Shown here: piece by piece, positions 42,232 to 50,466 of the stretch | Layout of the letters: each line of letters opens with the position of its first letter | Position numbering within the stretch: position 1 is the first letter of the stretch | DNA from: Sphingomonas_L flavalba_A | GTDB taxonomy: Bacteria > Pseudomonadota > Alphaproteobacteria > Sphingomonadales > Sphingomonadaceae | Assembly (NCBI RefSeq): GCF_047553045.1 | Contig: NZ_CP180208.1 | Span: 2,356,001 to 2,420,000, forward strand | Direction: 5' to 3' | Length of the DNA stretch: 64,000 nt | The notes under the pieces: model-generated | What the model was told of the DNA's origin: nothing | Databases searched by the model: none | The model's input: only the letters and a program-made list of their open reading frames with translations | Program-made: the position numbers and the translations under genes

Positions 42232-43830
42232 TCATGCACTCCTGGCGTCGCGCGGCCTGTAGTCGATCAGCTCGGCGTCTGGAAAGGCATCCAGCGCCGC
42301 GCGGACCAGAGGCGCCGCAAGAATCGCGTCGCGCGCGGCGGTTTCGGCGGCGCGCTGCTGCTCGATCAGGCTCGGCTCTGCCGCGCCGTCATCGGTGGTG
42401 ATCGTCCAGTCCGCCCCGGTCGCGGCCTTCAGCGCGGCGGCGAGGTCGCGGTTGAAGTCGCTGGGCAGCGGCCGCGCCGGACGGATCGCCAGTAGCGGCG
42501 GCGCATAACGCTGCAGGCCGACGCAGTCATGCAGCTGCAGCGCAATCTGACGACGGCCGCTCCGTTCGACAAGGTCGATCATCGCCCGAAAATCGGCAGG
42601 AAATTGCGCGGCGGGCGCAGCGCCCGACGACGGCGGCGCGGATGACGCGGCCGGCGCCCCGGCAGCCGCACCAGCGAGCCGTTCCGCCAGCGCGCCGGGA
42701 TCAGGCAGGCCGGAAGCGTGGATGACCCGGAGCAGCGCCATTTCCGCCGTTTCCAGCGGCAACGCGGCGCGCGTGGTTTCATCGTGCCCCTTGAGCAGCA
42801 ATTGCCACAGCCGGTGGAGCGCGGCGAAGGACAGGCCCGCCGCCCAGTCGGCATAGGCCTGGCGCTCCTCATCCGACTGCGCCGGGTCGCCCGGCGTACC
42901 GACCCGGCGCAGGGTCACGCCATGGACGATTTCGAGCAGCGCGCGCAGCACCGCCGCCGGTTCCACCCCCATGTCGTGCTGGGCGCGCAGCGCGGCGAGC
43001 GCCTCCGTCGCCTGGCCGGCGAGCAGCACCGCGAACAGCCGGCGGATCGCGCCGCGATCGGACAGGCCTAGCATGTCGCGCACCTGCGCGGCGGTAACCA
43101 TGCCGCTGCCTTCCGTTCCGGCATGGGCGATCGCCTGGTCGAGGATCGACAGGCCGTCGCGCGCCGACCCTTCCGCCGCCCGCGCGACCAGCGCCAGCGC
43201 CTCCGGCTCCGCCGACACGCCTTCCGCCTCTGCCACCCGGCCGAAATGGGCGGCGAGCTGGTCGGCGCTGATCCGGCGCAGGTCGAAGCGCTGGCAGCGC
43301 GACAGCACCGTCACCGGCACCTTGTTGACCTCCGTCGTCGCGAACAGGAACTTGACGTGGGCCGGCGGTTCCTCAAGCGTCTTGAGCAGGCCGTTGAACG
43401 CCGCCTTCGACAGCATATGCACTTCGTCGATGATGTAGATCTTGTAGCGGGCGGAGACCGCCGCATAGCGCGCCGCCTCGATGATCTCGCGGATGTCGTC
43501 GATGCCGGTGTGGCTGGCGGCGTCCATTTCGATCACGTCGATATGCCGGCCCTCGGCGATCGCCCGGCACGGTTCGCACTGGCCGCACGGGTCTATCGTC
43601 GGCCCGCCCTGCCCGTCCGGCCCGACGCAGTTCAGCGCCTTGGCGATCAGCCGCGCCGTCGACGTCTTTCCAACGCCGCGCACACCGGTGAGCAGGAAGG
43701 CATGGGCCAGCCGGCCGTTGCGGATGGCGTTGCCCAACGTCTGCACCATCGCGTCCTGGCCGATCAGCTCGGCGAAGGTCTGCGGGCGATATTTGCGCGC
43801 GAGGACGCGATAGGGTTGGGATTCGGCCAT
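42232..43830 (-). CDS. dnaX: DNA polymerase III subunits gamma/tau
   Basis: DnaX is the clamp-loader ATPase. The 532-residue protein begins MAESQPYRVLARKYRPQTF. Visible are Walker A HAFLLTGVRGVGKTSTARL, four zinc-type cysteines (DPCGQCEPCRAI and the upstream LNCVG), Walker B/SRC regions YIIDEVHMLSKAAFN and VTVLSRCQRFDLRRI. A Pro/Ala-rich linker and a tau-like C-terminal domain follow. The longer open frame upstream runs through the SRP RNA region and is rejected. No clear programmed slippage heptamer was searched exhaustively. Confidence 0.96.
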   Translation of the reverse strand: MAESQPYRVLARKYRPQTFAELIGQDAMVQTLGNAIRNGRLAHAFLLTGVRGVGKTSTARLIAKALNCVGPDGQGGPTIDPCGQCEPCRAIAEGRHIDVIEMDAASHTGIDDIREIIEAARYAAVSARYKIYIIDEVHMLSKAAFNGLLKTLEEPPAHVKFLFATTEVNKVPVTVLSRCQRFDLRRISADQLAAHFGRVAEAEGVSAEPEALALVARAAEGSARDGLSILDQAIAHAGTEGSGMVTAAQVRDMLGLSDRGAIRRLFAVLLAGQATEALAALRAQHDMGVEPAAVLRALLEIVHGVTLRRVGTPGDPAQSDEERQAYADWAAGLSFAALHRLWQLLLKGHDETTRAALPLETAEMALLRVIHASGLPDPGALAERLAGAAAGAPAASSAPPSSGAAPAAQFPADFRAMIDLVERSGRRQIALQLHDCVGLQRYAPPLLAIRPARPLPSDFNRDLAAALKAATGADWTITTDDGAAEPSLIEQQRAAETAARDAILAAPLVRAALDAFPDAELIDYRPRDARSA

Positions 43831-43930
43831 CCGGGAACCCTTAGAGTCTGATTCCCCTGTGTGGAAGCGGCGGCTTGTGTGGACGCGGCACGGCACGGCC
43901 GCGACGGGATGGATGTATAAGAGGGGGGCA

Positions 43931-44043
43931 GGTGGGAGCCGGAACGACCCGACACGAAATCGTTGCGGCTGCTTCCTTCCGGACCTGACCGGGTTGGCGA
44001 CGGCGCCGTCCGCCCGACTCCCAACCGCCATATGGAGGCTCCC
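43931..44043 (-). ncRNA. ffs: Signal recognition particle RNA (4.5S)
   Basis: The minus strand contains the universal SRP RNA core: GGTCAGGTCCGGAAGGAAGC with the GGAA tetraloop, flanked by pairing arms. The ends pair as GGGAGCC (44043-44037) with GGCTCCC (43940-43934), giving about 113 nt of small bacterial type. It binds Ffh and directs membrane proteins to the membrane. Location 100 bp before dnaX matches the common order in alphaproteobacteria. Exact 5' and 3' ends are estimated. Confidence 0.94.
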
Positions 44044-44198
44044 GCGCGCCGGCGCAAGATGTCCCAGGATGGGACCCGTGCACCGCAGAATGTCGCGCTT
44101 ATACAATACAAAAACATGAACAAATGCTAACGAAAAGTTAACGAGAGCCAAGGTCGCCCCATCCAATCGTCCACGCACACCGATTTAGGGGAATACGT
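44044..44198. other. Divergent control region between ffs and the VWA gene
   Basis: 155 bp holding promoters for both directions. A TATAAG-like -10 for ffs lies on the minus strand near 44102-44107. Facing the VWA gene is CTAA-N7-TTAAC at 44127-44142, one base from the CtrA consensus. Both assignments are by eye. Confidence 0.4.
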
Positions 44199-44936
44199 AT
44201 GTCTTCGAGTAAATTCCTTCGCCGCACGGCGATGGCCGCCGCGCTTGCCGTCGGCATCTCCGCCGTTCCGGCCGGCGCCGCCACGCTGGAACTGGCGCTT
44301 GCCATCGACGGCTCCGGCAGCATTAGCGGCAACCAGTTCAAGCTGCAGCGCGAAGCCTATGTCAGCGTGCTGAGCGACCTGAGCGTGCTGCCGCAGGACG
44401 GATCGGTCGCGATCGGCGTCTATCTGTTCGGCACCAACGTCACCACCGTGTTCAGCTTCGCCGAGATCACCGCCGCCAACCACGGTGCGCTGATCGCCGC
44501 GCTGAACGGCATGGTTCAGCCGGGTGGCAGCACCAGCATCTCGCGCGCGATCAATGCCGCGACCGCTGACATCTTCAGCAACGCCATCACCTCTGACCGC
44601 CAGCTGATCGACGTGTCGACCGACGGCGCGCACAACGTTGGGCCCAACCTGGCCACCTCGCGCGCTGACGCGCTTGCCGCCGGCATCGATCAGATCAACT
44701 GCATCGGCATCGGCAACGGCGCGAATTGCGGCAACGTAATTGCCGGCAACGGCGCCTTCTCGCTGCATGCCTCCACTTTCGACGACTTCGAAGCGGCGCT
44801 GCGCAAGAAGATCGTCCGCGAAGTGACCGGCACCGTGCCGGAGCCGACGACCTGGGCGATGCTGATCGCCGGTTTCGGCCTGATCGGCGGCGCGATGCGC
44901 CGGCGCCGGGTGACCAGCTCGGTCTCCTTCGCCTGA
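44199..44936 (+). CDS. PEP-CTERM sorted von Willebrand A (DUF1194) protein
   Basis: This 245-residue exported protein has a signal peptide (SKFLRRTAMAAALAVGISAV, cleaved near residue 27), a VWA-type domain of the DUF1194 type with the metal-site motif DGSGS at residues 37-41 and a second conserved DVSTDGAHN, and a C-terminal PEP-CTERM anchor (VPEPTTWAMLIAGFGLIGGA then RRRR). PEP-CTERM proteins are processed by exosortase and delivered to the surface or matrix. AGGGGAA precedes the start. A terminator follows. Confidence 0.93.
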   Translation: MSSSKFLRRTAMAAALAVGISAVPAGAATLELALAIDGSGSISGNQFKLQREAYVSVLSDLSVLPQDGSVAIGVYLFGTNVTTVFSFAEITAANHGALIAALNGMVQPGGSTSISRAINAATADIFSNAITSDRQLIDVSTDGAHNVGPNLATSRADALAAGIDQINCIGIGNGANCGNVIAGNGAFSLHASTFDDFEAALRKKIVREVTGTVPEPTTWAMLIAGFGLIGGAMRRRRVTSSVSFA

Positions 44937-44949
44937 TCCGCAGATGACG

Positions 44950-44994
44950 GCGGCCGTGCCCTCGCTCCGGCGGGTGGCACGGCCGCTTTTTTTT
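44950..44994 (+). terminator. Rho-independent terminator after the VWA gene
   Basis: A perfect 11-bp stem, GCGGCCGTGCC (44950-44960) with GGCACGGCCGC (44976-44986), is followed by eight T (44987-44994). It serves the VWA gene; the reverse direction lacks a T run. Confidence 0.92.
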
Positions 44995-45000
44995 GCCTGC

Positions 45001-45336
45001 TCAGCGCCCCTGCATGTTGCGGCTTTCCGCCGGGATGCGCACGGTCAGTTCGGTCAGGCCGCCGTCCAGGTGGATCTGGCAGGCCAGCCGGCTGGTCCGC
45101 GTCGCCCCGGCGGCAAGATCGAGCATATCCTCCTCCATCTCCGTCGCCGGCGGCAGCTTCGCGAAATCGGCGGCATCGACGATGACATGGCAGGTCGAAC
45201 AGGCCATCTGGCCCTCGCAGGTCCCCTCCAGCGGCTGGCCGTCGGCCTGGGCGATGTCGAGCAGCTTGGCGCCGGGCGCCGCCTCCACCTCCCGCGCCGA
45301 ACGGCCGTCGGCGCTGACGAAGCGGACGCGGGTCAT
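45001..45336 (-). CDS. [2Fe-2S] ferredoxin (Isc-type)
   Basis: This 111-residue ferredoxin has ligands Cys40, Cys46, Cys49 and Cys86 (GTCEGQMACSTCH and RLACQI). It is the last gene of an operon with two cysteine desulfurases and overlaps the preceding one by 4 bp, so it probably supplies electrons for Fe-S assembly. It is distinct from the ferredoxin at 11560: it lacks the extra cysteines in the loop. Confidence 0.93.
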   Translation of the reverse strand: MTRVRFVSADGRSAREVEAAPGAKLLDIAQADGQPLEGTCEGQMACSTCHVIVDAADFAKLPPATEMEEDMLDLAAGATRTSRLACQIHLDGGLTELTVRIPAESRNMQGR

Positions 45337-46451
45337 GCCGTCCCCCGCTGCGCCGCCGCGGCCGCATCGATCAACGCCAGCGCGCGGGCCAGTTCCTCGC
45401 GCGTCGTATAGCGGCCGAAGCCGAGCCGGATGCTGGCGCGCGCCAGCCGGTCGTCCAGTCCAAGGGCGCGCAGCACATGGCTGGGCCGGCCCGAACCGCT
45501 GGCGCAGGCCGAGCCGGCGGAAAAGGCGACATCGCGGACCGCCGAGATCAGCCGCGCCGAATCCACCCCGTCGCGGCGGATGTTAAGATTGCCGTGGTAG
45601 CGGCGCTCCGCATCGCCGTTCAGCGTCCAGCCGGGCAGCGCGGTCCGGGCCAGCGCCCAGAGTTCGGCGACATGGGCATGGTCCCGCGCCGCATGGTCGC
45701 GCAGCAGCCCGGCGGCGGCACCGAAGCCGGCGCACAGCGCCGGGGCCAGCGTCCCCGAACGCAGCCCTTCCTCCTGCCCGCCGCCGTGGATCAGCGGCGC
45801 GATCTCCACCCCGTCGGCGATCCACAGCGCGCCGATGCCCTTCGGCCCGTGGACCTTGTGGGCGGAAATGGCGACCATGTCGGCCGCCGGCACCGGCACC
45901 CGGCCGAAACCCTGCACCGCGTCGCACAGGAACAGCGCCCCGGCGGCACGGGCGATCGCCGCCAGTTCCGCGACCGGCTGAACCACGCCGATCTCGTTAT
46001 TGACCAGCATCACCGCGACGATGGAGGTGCGTTCGTCGATCACCCGCCGCGCTTCGTCGAGCGAGACCAGCCCGGCGGCGTCGACGCCAAGCAATACCGC
46101 TTCAAACCCCTGGCTGCCCAGCCAGCCGGCGCTGTCGAGCACGGCGGCGTGCTCGGTCGCGACGGTGACGATGCGGCGGCGGCCGGGCGCGGCGGTGGCG
46201 GCGGCGCCCTTCAATGCGGTGTTGATCGCCTCGGTCGCGCCGCCGGTGAACAGCAGCCGCCCGCCCGGCAGCGCCAGCGCAGCGCGGACGGCGTCGCGCG
46301 CCACCTCCACCGCCGCGCGCGCCGCCCGGCCCATGCGGTGCGCGGAATGCGGATTGCCGAACGCCTCGCCCAGCCAGGGCAGCATTGCCGCCCGTGCCTC
46401 CGGCGCCAGCGGCGTCGTCGCCTGATAATCGAGGTAGACGGGGGCGCTCAT
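45333..46451 (-). CDS. Cysteine desulfurase, copy A (IscS/NifS-like)
   Basis: This 372-residue PLP enzyme begins PVYLDYQATTPLAPEARAAM. It contains the PLP lysine in ISAHKVHGPKGIGAL, LFLCDAVQGFGRVP and the mobile catalytic-cysteine loop FSAGSACASGSGRPSHVLRA. It removes sulfur from cysteine to give a persulfide. The ATG overlaps the stop of copy B (ATGA). Compared with copy B it keeps the longer IscS-like loop; both are adjacent to a ferredoxin, suggesting Fe-S cluster or sulfur-transfer work. Confidence 0.92.
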   Translation of the reverse strand: MSAPVYLDYQATTPLAPEARAAMLPWLGEAFGNPHSAHRMGRAARAAVEVARDAVRAALALPGGRLLFTGGATEAINTALKGAAATAAPGRRRIVTVATEHAAVLDSAGWLGSQGFEAVLLGVDAAGLVSLDEARRVIDERTSIVAVMLVNNEIGVVQPVAELAAIARAAGALFLCDAVQGFGRVPVPAADMVAISAHKVHGPKGIGALWIADGVEIAPLIHGGGQEEGLRSGTLAPALCAGFGAAAGLLRDHAARDHAHVAELWALARTALPGWTLNGDAERRYHGNLNIRRDGVDSARLISAVRDVAFSAGSACASGSGRPSHVLRALGLDDRLARASIRLGFGRYTTREELARALALIDAAAAAQRGTA

Positions 46452-47536
46452 GCCGCGCGGCTGCGAGCGTCGGCGGCGATCCGCTTCCATTGTTCGAGGA
46501 AGCGGTAGACGTCGGCACGGCTGGTATCGGGGCCGAAGCTGACCCGGATCACCTCGCGCGACGCCGCTTCGTCCCAGCCCATCGCGGCCAGGACATGGCT
46601 TGGCTTCAGCGTGCCGGACGAGCAGGCGCTGCCCGCCGACACCGCGATGCCGGCAAGGTCGAACTGGATCAGCTGGGCGGAAGCGGCGACGCCGGGCATC
46701 CGGTAGGAAGCAATCGCCGGCGAGCGTTCGCTGCGCCGCGCCACCGCCTGGCCCCCGGCCGCCTCGACCGCGCCGTCGAGATGGGCGCGCAGGTCGCGGG
46801 CGCGGTCTATCCAGCCGCGCGGCGCCTCCAGCGCGGCCGCCATCGCCAGAGCGCCGGGCAGATTCTCCGTGCCGGGGCGATAGCCCTGTTCCTGCCCGCC
46901 GCTCGGGCTGAGCAGCGCGAAATCGCTGACCAGCAGCGCGCCGATCCCCGGCGGCGCGCCGAATTTATGCCCGGACAGCGCGATCAGATCGGCCGGCGGC
47001 AGCGCCAGCTTGCCCGCCGACTGGGCGCAGTCGGCGAACAGCAGGCCACCGGCGCCGCGCACCACCGCCGCAAGATCGGCGAGCGGCTGGACCACGCCGG
47101 TCTCGCTGTTGACCGCCTGGATCGCGACCAGCGGCCGTTTCGCGCCGAGCGCGCCAAGCCGGCCGGCCAGCGCGTCGCGGGCGACGGTGCCGTCGGCCTG
47201 CACCGGCAGAAAGAACGCCTTGGGCGCAACCCGGTGCACCGCGTCATGCTCCACCCCGGACACCAGCCGCGCATCGGCATCGGCGCGGGTCAGCGCGATG
47301 TGGATCGCCTCGCTGGCGCCGCTGGTGAAGATCAGTTCGCCATCCCAGCCGAGCGCCGCCTTGATCCGCGCGCGGGCATCCTCCAGCGCGGCGCGGGCCG
47401 CCCGCCCCTCTGCGTGCGGCGACGACGGGTTGGCCCAGTGCGCGATCCCCGCCGCGTAGGCGGCGGCGGCCGGCGCGGTCACCGGCGTCGTCGCGGCATG
47501 GTCAAGGTAGAGGCGGCTGGCCAAGGCGGTTCCCAA
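46448..47536 (-). CDS. Cysteine desulfurase, copy B
   Basis: This 362-residue PLP enzyme is a second family member: LYLDHAATTPVTAPAAAAYA, LVSGVEHDAVHRVAP, the PLP lysine in ALSGHKFGAPPGIGALLV and the active-site loop VSAGSACSSGTLKPSHVLAA. No ATG precedes the domain; a TTG at 47536 (or 47524) must be used. It diverges from copy A at many positions, so this is an old paralogue, not a fresh duplication. The first gene of the operon. Confidence 0.9.
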   Translation of the reverse strand: MGTALASRLYLDHAATTPVTAPAAAAYAAGIAHWANPSSPHAEGRAARAALEDARARIKAALGWDGELIFTSGASEAIHIALTRADADARLVSGVEHDAVHRVAPKAFFLPVQADGTVARDALAGRLGALGAKRPLVAIQAVNSETGVVQPLADLAAVVRGAGGLLFADCAQSAGKLALPPADLIALSGHKFGAPPGIGALLVSDFALLSPSGGQEQGYRPGTENLPGALAMAAALEAPRGWIDRARDLRAHLDGAVEAAGGQAVARRSERSPAIASYRMPGVAASAQLIQFDLAGIAVSAGSACSSGTLKPSHVLAAMGWDEAASREVIRVSFGPDTSRADVYRFLEQWKRIAADARSRAA

Positions 47537-47628
47537 AGATTGCGAATTCCGCCCTCACAATTATATAGGCTTTCTCCCCCGCGCCACCCGCGCGGCGCCA
47601 TTCTGTCATTTTTCGTTCAGCAGGTGCG

Positions 47629-48282
47629 ATGCCCGAAGTCATCATCCCCGGCCCCGAAGGCCGCCTCGAAGGTCGTTTCAGCCCGCCGCCGCGCCCGCGC
47701 GCGCCGGTGGCGATGATCCTCCATCCCCACCCGTCGAGCGGGACGATGAACAATCACATCGTCCAGGCGCTGTACCAGACGTTCGTCCGGCGCGGCTTCG
47801 CGACGCTGCGCTTCAACTTCCGCGGCGTCGGCAAGAGCCAGGGCAGCTTCGACAACGGCATCGGCGAACTGTCCGACGCCGCCGCCGCGCTCGACTGGGT
47901 GCAGAGCTTTCACCCGGAAGCGCAGACGACGTGGATCGGCGGGTTCAGCTTCGGCGCGTGGATCGGCATGCAGTTGCTGATGCGGCGGCCGGAGGTGCGC
48001 GGCTTCATCTCGATCGCGCCGCCCGCCAACATGTACGACTTCACCTTCCTCGCCCCCTGCCCGTCATCGGGCATCATCATCCAGGGTGAGGCGGACGAGG
48101 TGGTGACGCCGTCGGCGACGCAGAAGCTGGTCGACAAGCTGCGGACCCAGCGCCACATCACCATCCATCACGACGTGATCCCGCGCGCGAACCATTTCTT
48201 CGAGCATGAAATGCCCGACCTGATGCGCAGCGTCGACAATTACCTGGACATGCGGCTGGCGCCGGATTCGCCGATCAAGTGA
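47629..48282 (+). CDS. Alpha/beta hydrolase
   Basis: This 217-residue cytosolic hydrolase has the nucleophile elbow WIGGFSFGAWIGM (Ser about residue 107), the oxyanion region MILHPHPSSGTMNNH, FNFRGVGKSQGSFD, an acid in QGEADEVVTPSA and the catalytic His in PRANHFFEHE. It matches the family of small hydrolases found beside cysteine desulfurase genes in sphingomonads. It is divergent from that operon with 92 bp between starts. Substrate unknown. Confidence 0.9.
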   Translation: MPEVIIPGPEGRLEGRFSPPPRPRAPVAMILHPHPSSGTMNNHIVQALYQTFVRRGFATLRFNFRGVGKSQGSFDNGIGELSDAAAALDWVQSFHPEAQTTWIGGFSFGAWIGMQLLMRRPEVRGFISIAPPANMYDFTFLAPCPSSGIIIQGEADEVVTPSATQKLVDKLRTQRHITIHHDVIPRANHFFEHEMPDLMRSVDNYLDMRLAPDSPIK

Positions 48283-48291
48283 CGCGCCCAT

Positions 48292-48332
48292 AAAAAAGGG
48301 CGCCGCCGGTTCCCCACGAACCGGCGGCGCCC
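48292..48332 (-). terminator. Rho-independent terminator (PEP-CTERM gene)
   Basis: A perfect 15-bp GC-rich stem at 48298-48312 and 48318-48332 with a 5-nt loop is followed, on the minus strand, by TTTTTT (48297-48292). It terminates the PEP-CTERM gene at 48345; it may also block readthrough from the hydrolase gene. Confidence 0.88.
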
Positions 48333-48344
48333 TGTCGTCGGCCG

Positions 48345-49043
48345 TCAGGCGCAGGTGACGGGAGTGCGTGTCCGTTTCCGCATCCCGGCACCGACCATGC
48401 CGAAGCCGGCGATCAACATCGCCCAGGTTGCCGGTTCCGGCACGCCGTTGACCGGCGGCGAAAGCTGGGCGGTGAAGCCGATATTGTTGAAATCGACCTC
48501 GCCGTTGCTGCCGCTCAACACCGCGTTGACGTAGCGGACGCGCGACGGGAAGTTCAGCGCATAATCTTCCGGGATGATCGGCCCGCTCGCGCCGTTACGA
48601 CCGAGGCGCGGCGATTCCGTCAGCGTGCCGACCTGGTTGCGGGCGGCATCGTAGAAGGTGAACACGATCGTATCGACGCTGTACTGGTTGGTCAGGTAGT
48701 TCCAGAAATGCAGCGTCGTCAGGTCATATTCGGCCTGAAAGTCGAAATCGAGCTCAAGCGGGCCGCCGCTGACCCAGATGTGGGTGCCGCTGCCGCCGGA
48801 CGTGTGCACTTCCTCGTAGGTGGCGCTCGGCGCATCGATGATGTTGGCCAGCGCCCTGGTGATCGAGATGTCGACGAACGGCCCGTAGGTCGGGTTGGCG
48901 GCGACCTGCGCGGCGTGGCTGGCGCCCAGCGCCACGGTGATGTTGTCCTTGTTGAGATAGACCGGCTCGGCGGTGGCAGCGCCGGCGACCAACATGCCCA
49001 TGCCGGCGGCGACGCCGTAGGACAGCAAACGAGACATTTTCAT
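48345..49043 (-). CDS. PEP-CTERM sorted exported protein
   Basis: This 232-residue protein has a signal peptide (LLSYGVAAGMGMLVAGAATA) and the PEP-CTERM anchor GVPEPATWAMLIAGFGMVGA followed by MRKRTRT. The middle is a beta-rich domain of unknown family: PLELDFDFQAEYDLTTLHFW, YSVDTIVFTFYDAARNQ, and AVLSGSNGEVDFNNIGFTAQ. This resembles surface jelly-roll proteins with discoidin-like folds, but that is only impression. GAAGGGG precedes the ATG. Terminator at its 3' end. Confidence 0.9.
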   Translation of the reverse strand: MKMSRLLSYGVAAGMGMLVAGAATAEPVYLNKDNITVALGASHAAQVAANPTYGPFVDISITRALANIIDAPSATYEEVHTSGGSGTHIWVSGGPLELDFDFQAEYDLTTLHFWNYLTNQYSVDTIVFTFYDAARNQVGTLTESPRLGRNGASGPIIPEDYALNFPSRVRYVNAVLSGSNGEVDFNNIGFTAQLSPPVNGVPEPATWAMLIAGFGMVGAGMRKRTRTPVTCA

Positions 49044-49205
49044 ACTTCACCCCTTCGTTGACGGCGTGCCGGCGCATGCCCACAATCGTTAAAGCGGGAT
49101 AAAGTATGATTGCGGGTCAGCCCCGGCGGGACGAAATGCGCCTGCCCCGCTATGGAACGGAATTACGCAGCCACGGCAGCCGGAACCGGCGAGAAACCGG
49201 CGCGG

Positions 49206-49376
49206 CTAAACCGACCAGACCAGCACGTTGCCGAACAGCACAAGCGCGGCGACCAGCATCAGCCAGCCGCGCTTGCGATCCTGACCGGTACGCAGAAGAT
49301 AGACGCCGCCGATGATCAGCGCGGCGGCGACCAGCATCACCACGCTCAACACCGCCGCGAACCCGCCGCCGATCAT
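49206..49376 (-). CDS. Small two-helix membrane protein
   Basis: This 56-residue protein has two hydrophobic helices: GFAAVLSVVMLVAAALIIGG (residues 5-24) and GWLMLVAALVLFGNVLVWSV (residues 37-56), joined by a basic loop VYLLRTGQDRKR. The ATG overlaps the dehydratase stop as ATGA, so it is coupled to it. Family unknown; a small membrane protein at this place may be conserved in sphingomonads. Confidence 0.72.
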   Translation of the reverse strand: MIGGGFAAVLSVVMLVAAALIIGGVYLLRTGQDRKRGWLMLVAALVLFGNVLVWSV

Positions 49377-50323
49377 TGCCCGATCATCCGGCAAAAGGTG
49401 GCGGGATCGACATTGCCGCCCGACAGGATGACGAGCGTGCGATCGACCGGCGGCACCACCCCGGCGAGAACGGCGGCCAGCGCCACCGCCCCGCCCGGTT
49501 CGACCACCAGCCGCAACCGGGCGAAAGCCTCCGCCATCGCCGCACCGACCTGCGCTTCGCTGACCGAAACGCCACGCGCGCCGCGCGCCTTCAATATGTC
49601 GAAGGTGATCGGATCGGTGCGGAAGGTCTGCAGGGCGTCGCACGCCGTCGGCGGCGCCGGGGTTTCAACCGGCAAAATGGTGCCCGCCGCCAGCGAGCGG
49701 CCCATATCGTCCCACCCCTCCGGCTCGACGACGACGATCTCCGCGTCCGGCAGGGCGAGCGCGATGCCGGACGACAGGCCGCCGCCGCCGCAGGGCACGA
49801 CGACCCGGGCCGGCGGTTCCGGCATCTGGGCCAATGCCTCCAGCCCGGCGCTGCCCTGCCCCTCCACCACCCACGGATCGGCGAAGCTGGGCACCAGCGT
49901 CGCGCCGCGTTCGGCGGCAAGCGCGGCCGCGATCGCCTCGCGGCTTTCGCTCAGCCGGTCGTAGAGGATGATTTCGGCGCCGAGCGCCCGGGTCGCCGCC
50001 AGCTTCGCCGCCGGGGCGTCGCGCGGCATGACGATGGCGGCGGCGATGCACAGCCGCCGCGCCGCCCAGGCGACGCCCTGCGCATGGTTGCCCGACGAAA
50101 AGGCGACGACTCCGCGCGCGCGGGCCTCCGCATCGAGGGCGGTGAGTCGGTGCCAGGCGCCGCGCAGCTTGAACGCGCCCATCGGCTGCAGCGATTCGGC
50201 CTTGCACCACAGCGTGACGCCGGCGTGGACCAGCGGCAGCAGCGGGGTTGGCGGCACGATTTCGCCGATCTTTTTCAAGGCGTTGGAAACGCCGTCTCGG
50301 GTGGGTAGCCGTTGGTTAATCAC
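49373..50323 (-). CDS. Threonine/serine dehydratase (PLP fold II)
   Basis: This 316-residue enzyme deaminates threonine to 2-oxobutyrate (or serine to pyruvate). The GTG at 50323 is preceded by GGGACGGAA and starts just before the domain. PLP lysine is in QPMGAFKLRGA; other blocks are FSSGNHAQGVAWAAR, the phosphate-binding PCGGGGLSSGIAL and LVILSGGNVDP. There is no C-terminal ACT regulatory domain, so it resembles the catabolic or racemase-like branch rather than IlvA; serine racemase is an alternative. Confidence 0.9.
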   Translation of the reverse strand: MINQRLPTRDGVSNALKKIGEIVPPTPLLPLVHAGVTLWCKAESLQPMGAFKLRGAWHRLTALDAEARARGVVAFSSGNHAQGVAWAARRLCIAAAIVMPRDAPAAKLAATRALGAEIILYDRLSESREAIAAALAAERGATLVPSFADPWVVEGQGSAGLEALAQMPEPPARVVVPCGGGGLSSGIALALPDAEIVVVEPEGWDDMGRSLAAGTILPVETPAPPTACDALQTFRTDPITFDILKARGARGVSVSEAQVGAAMAEAFARLRLVVEPGGAVALAAVLAGVVPPVDRTLVILSGGNVDPATFCRMIGQ

Positions 50324-50466
50324 GTTCCGTCCCTGTCTCAATCCATTCGGCGATTCAATCCCTTTACAGGGGGGTACGCTATTTCTATATCGCCCGTCCG
50401 CTGCCCCAAGGGACTTCCACCGCAAGGCAGCTTTGTCGAGACACTGTCCCCCGGAGGTCCCTTGAG

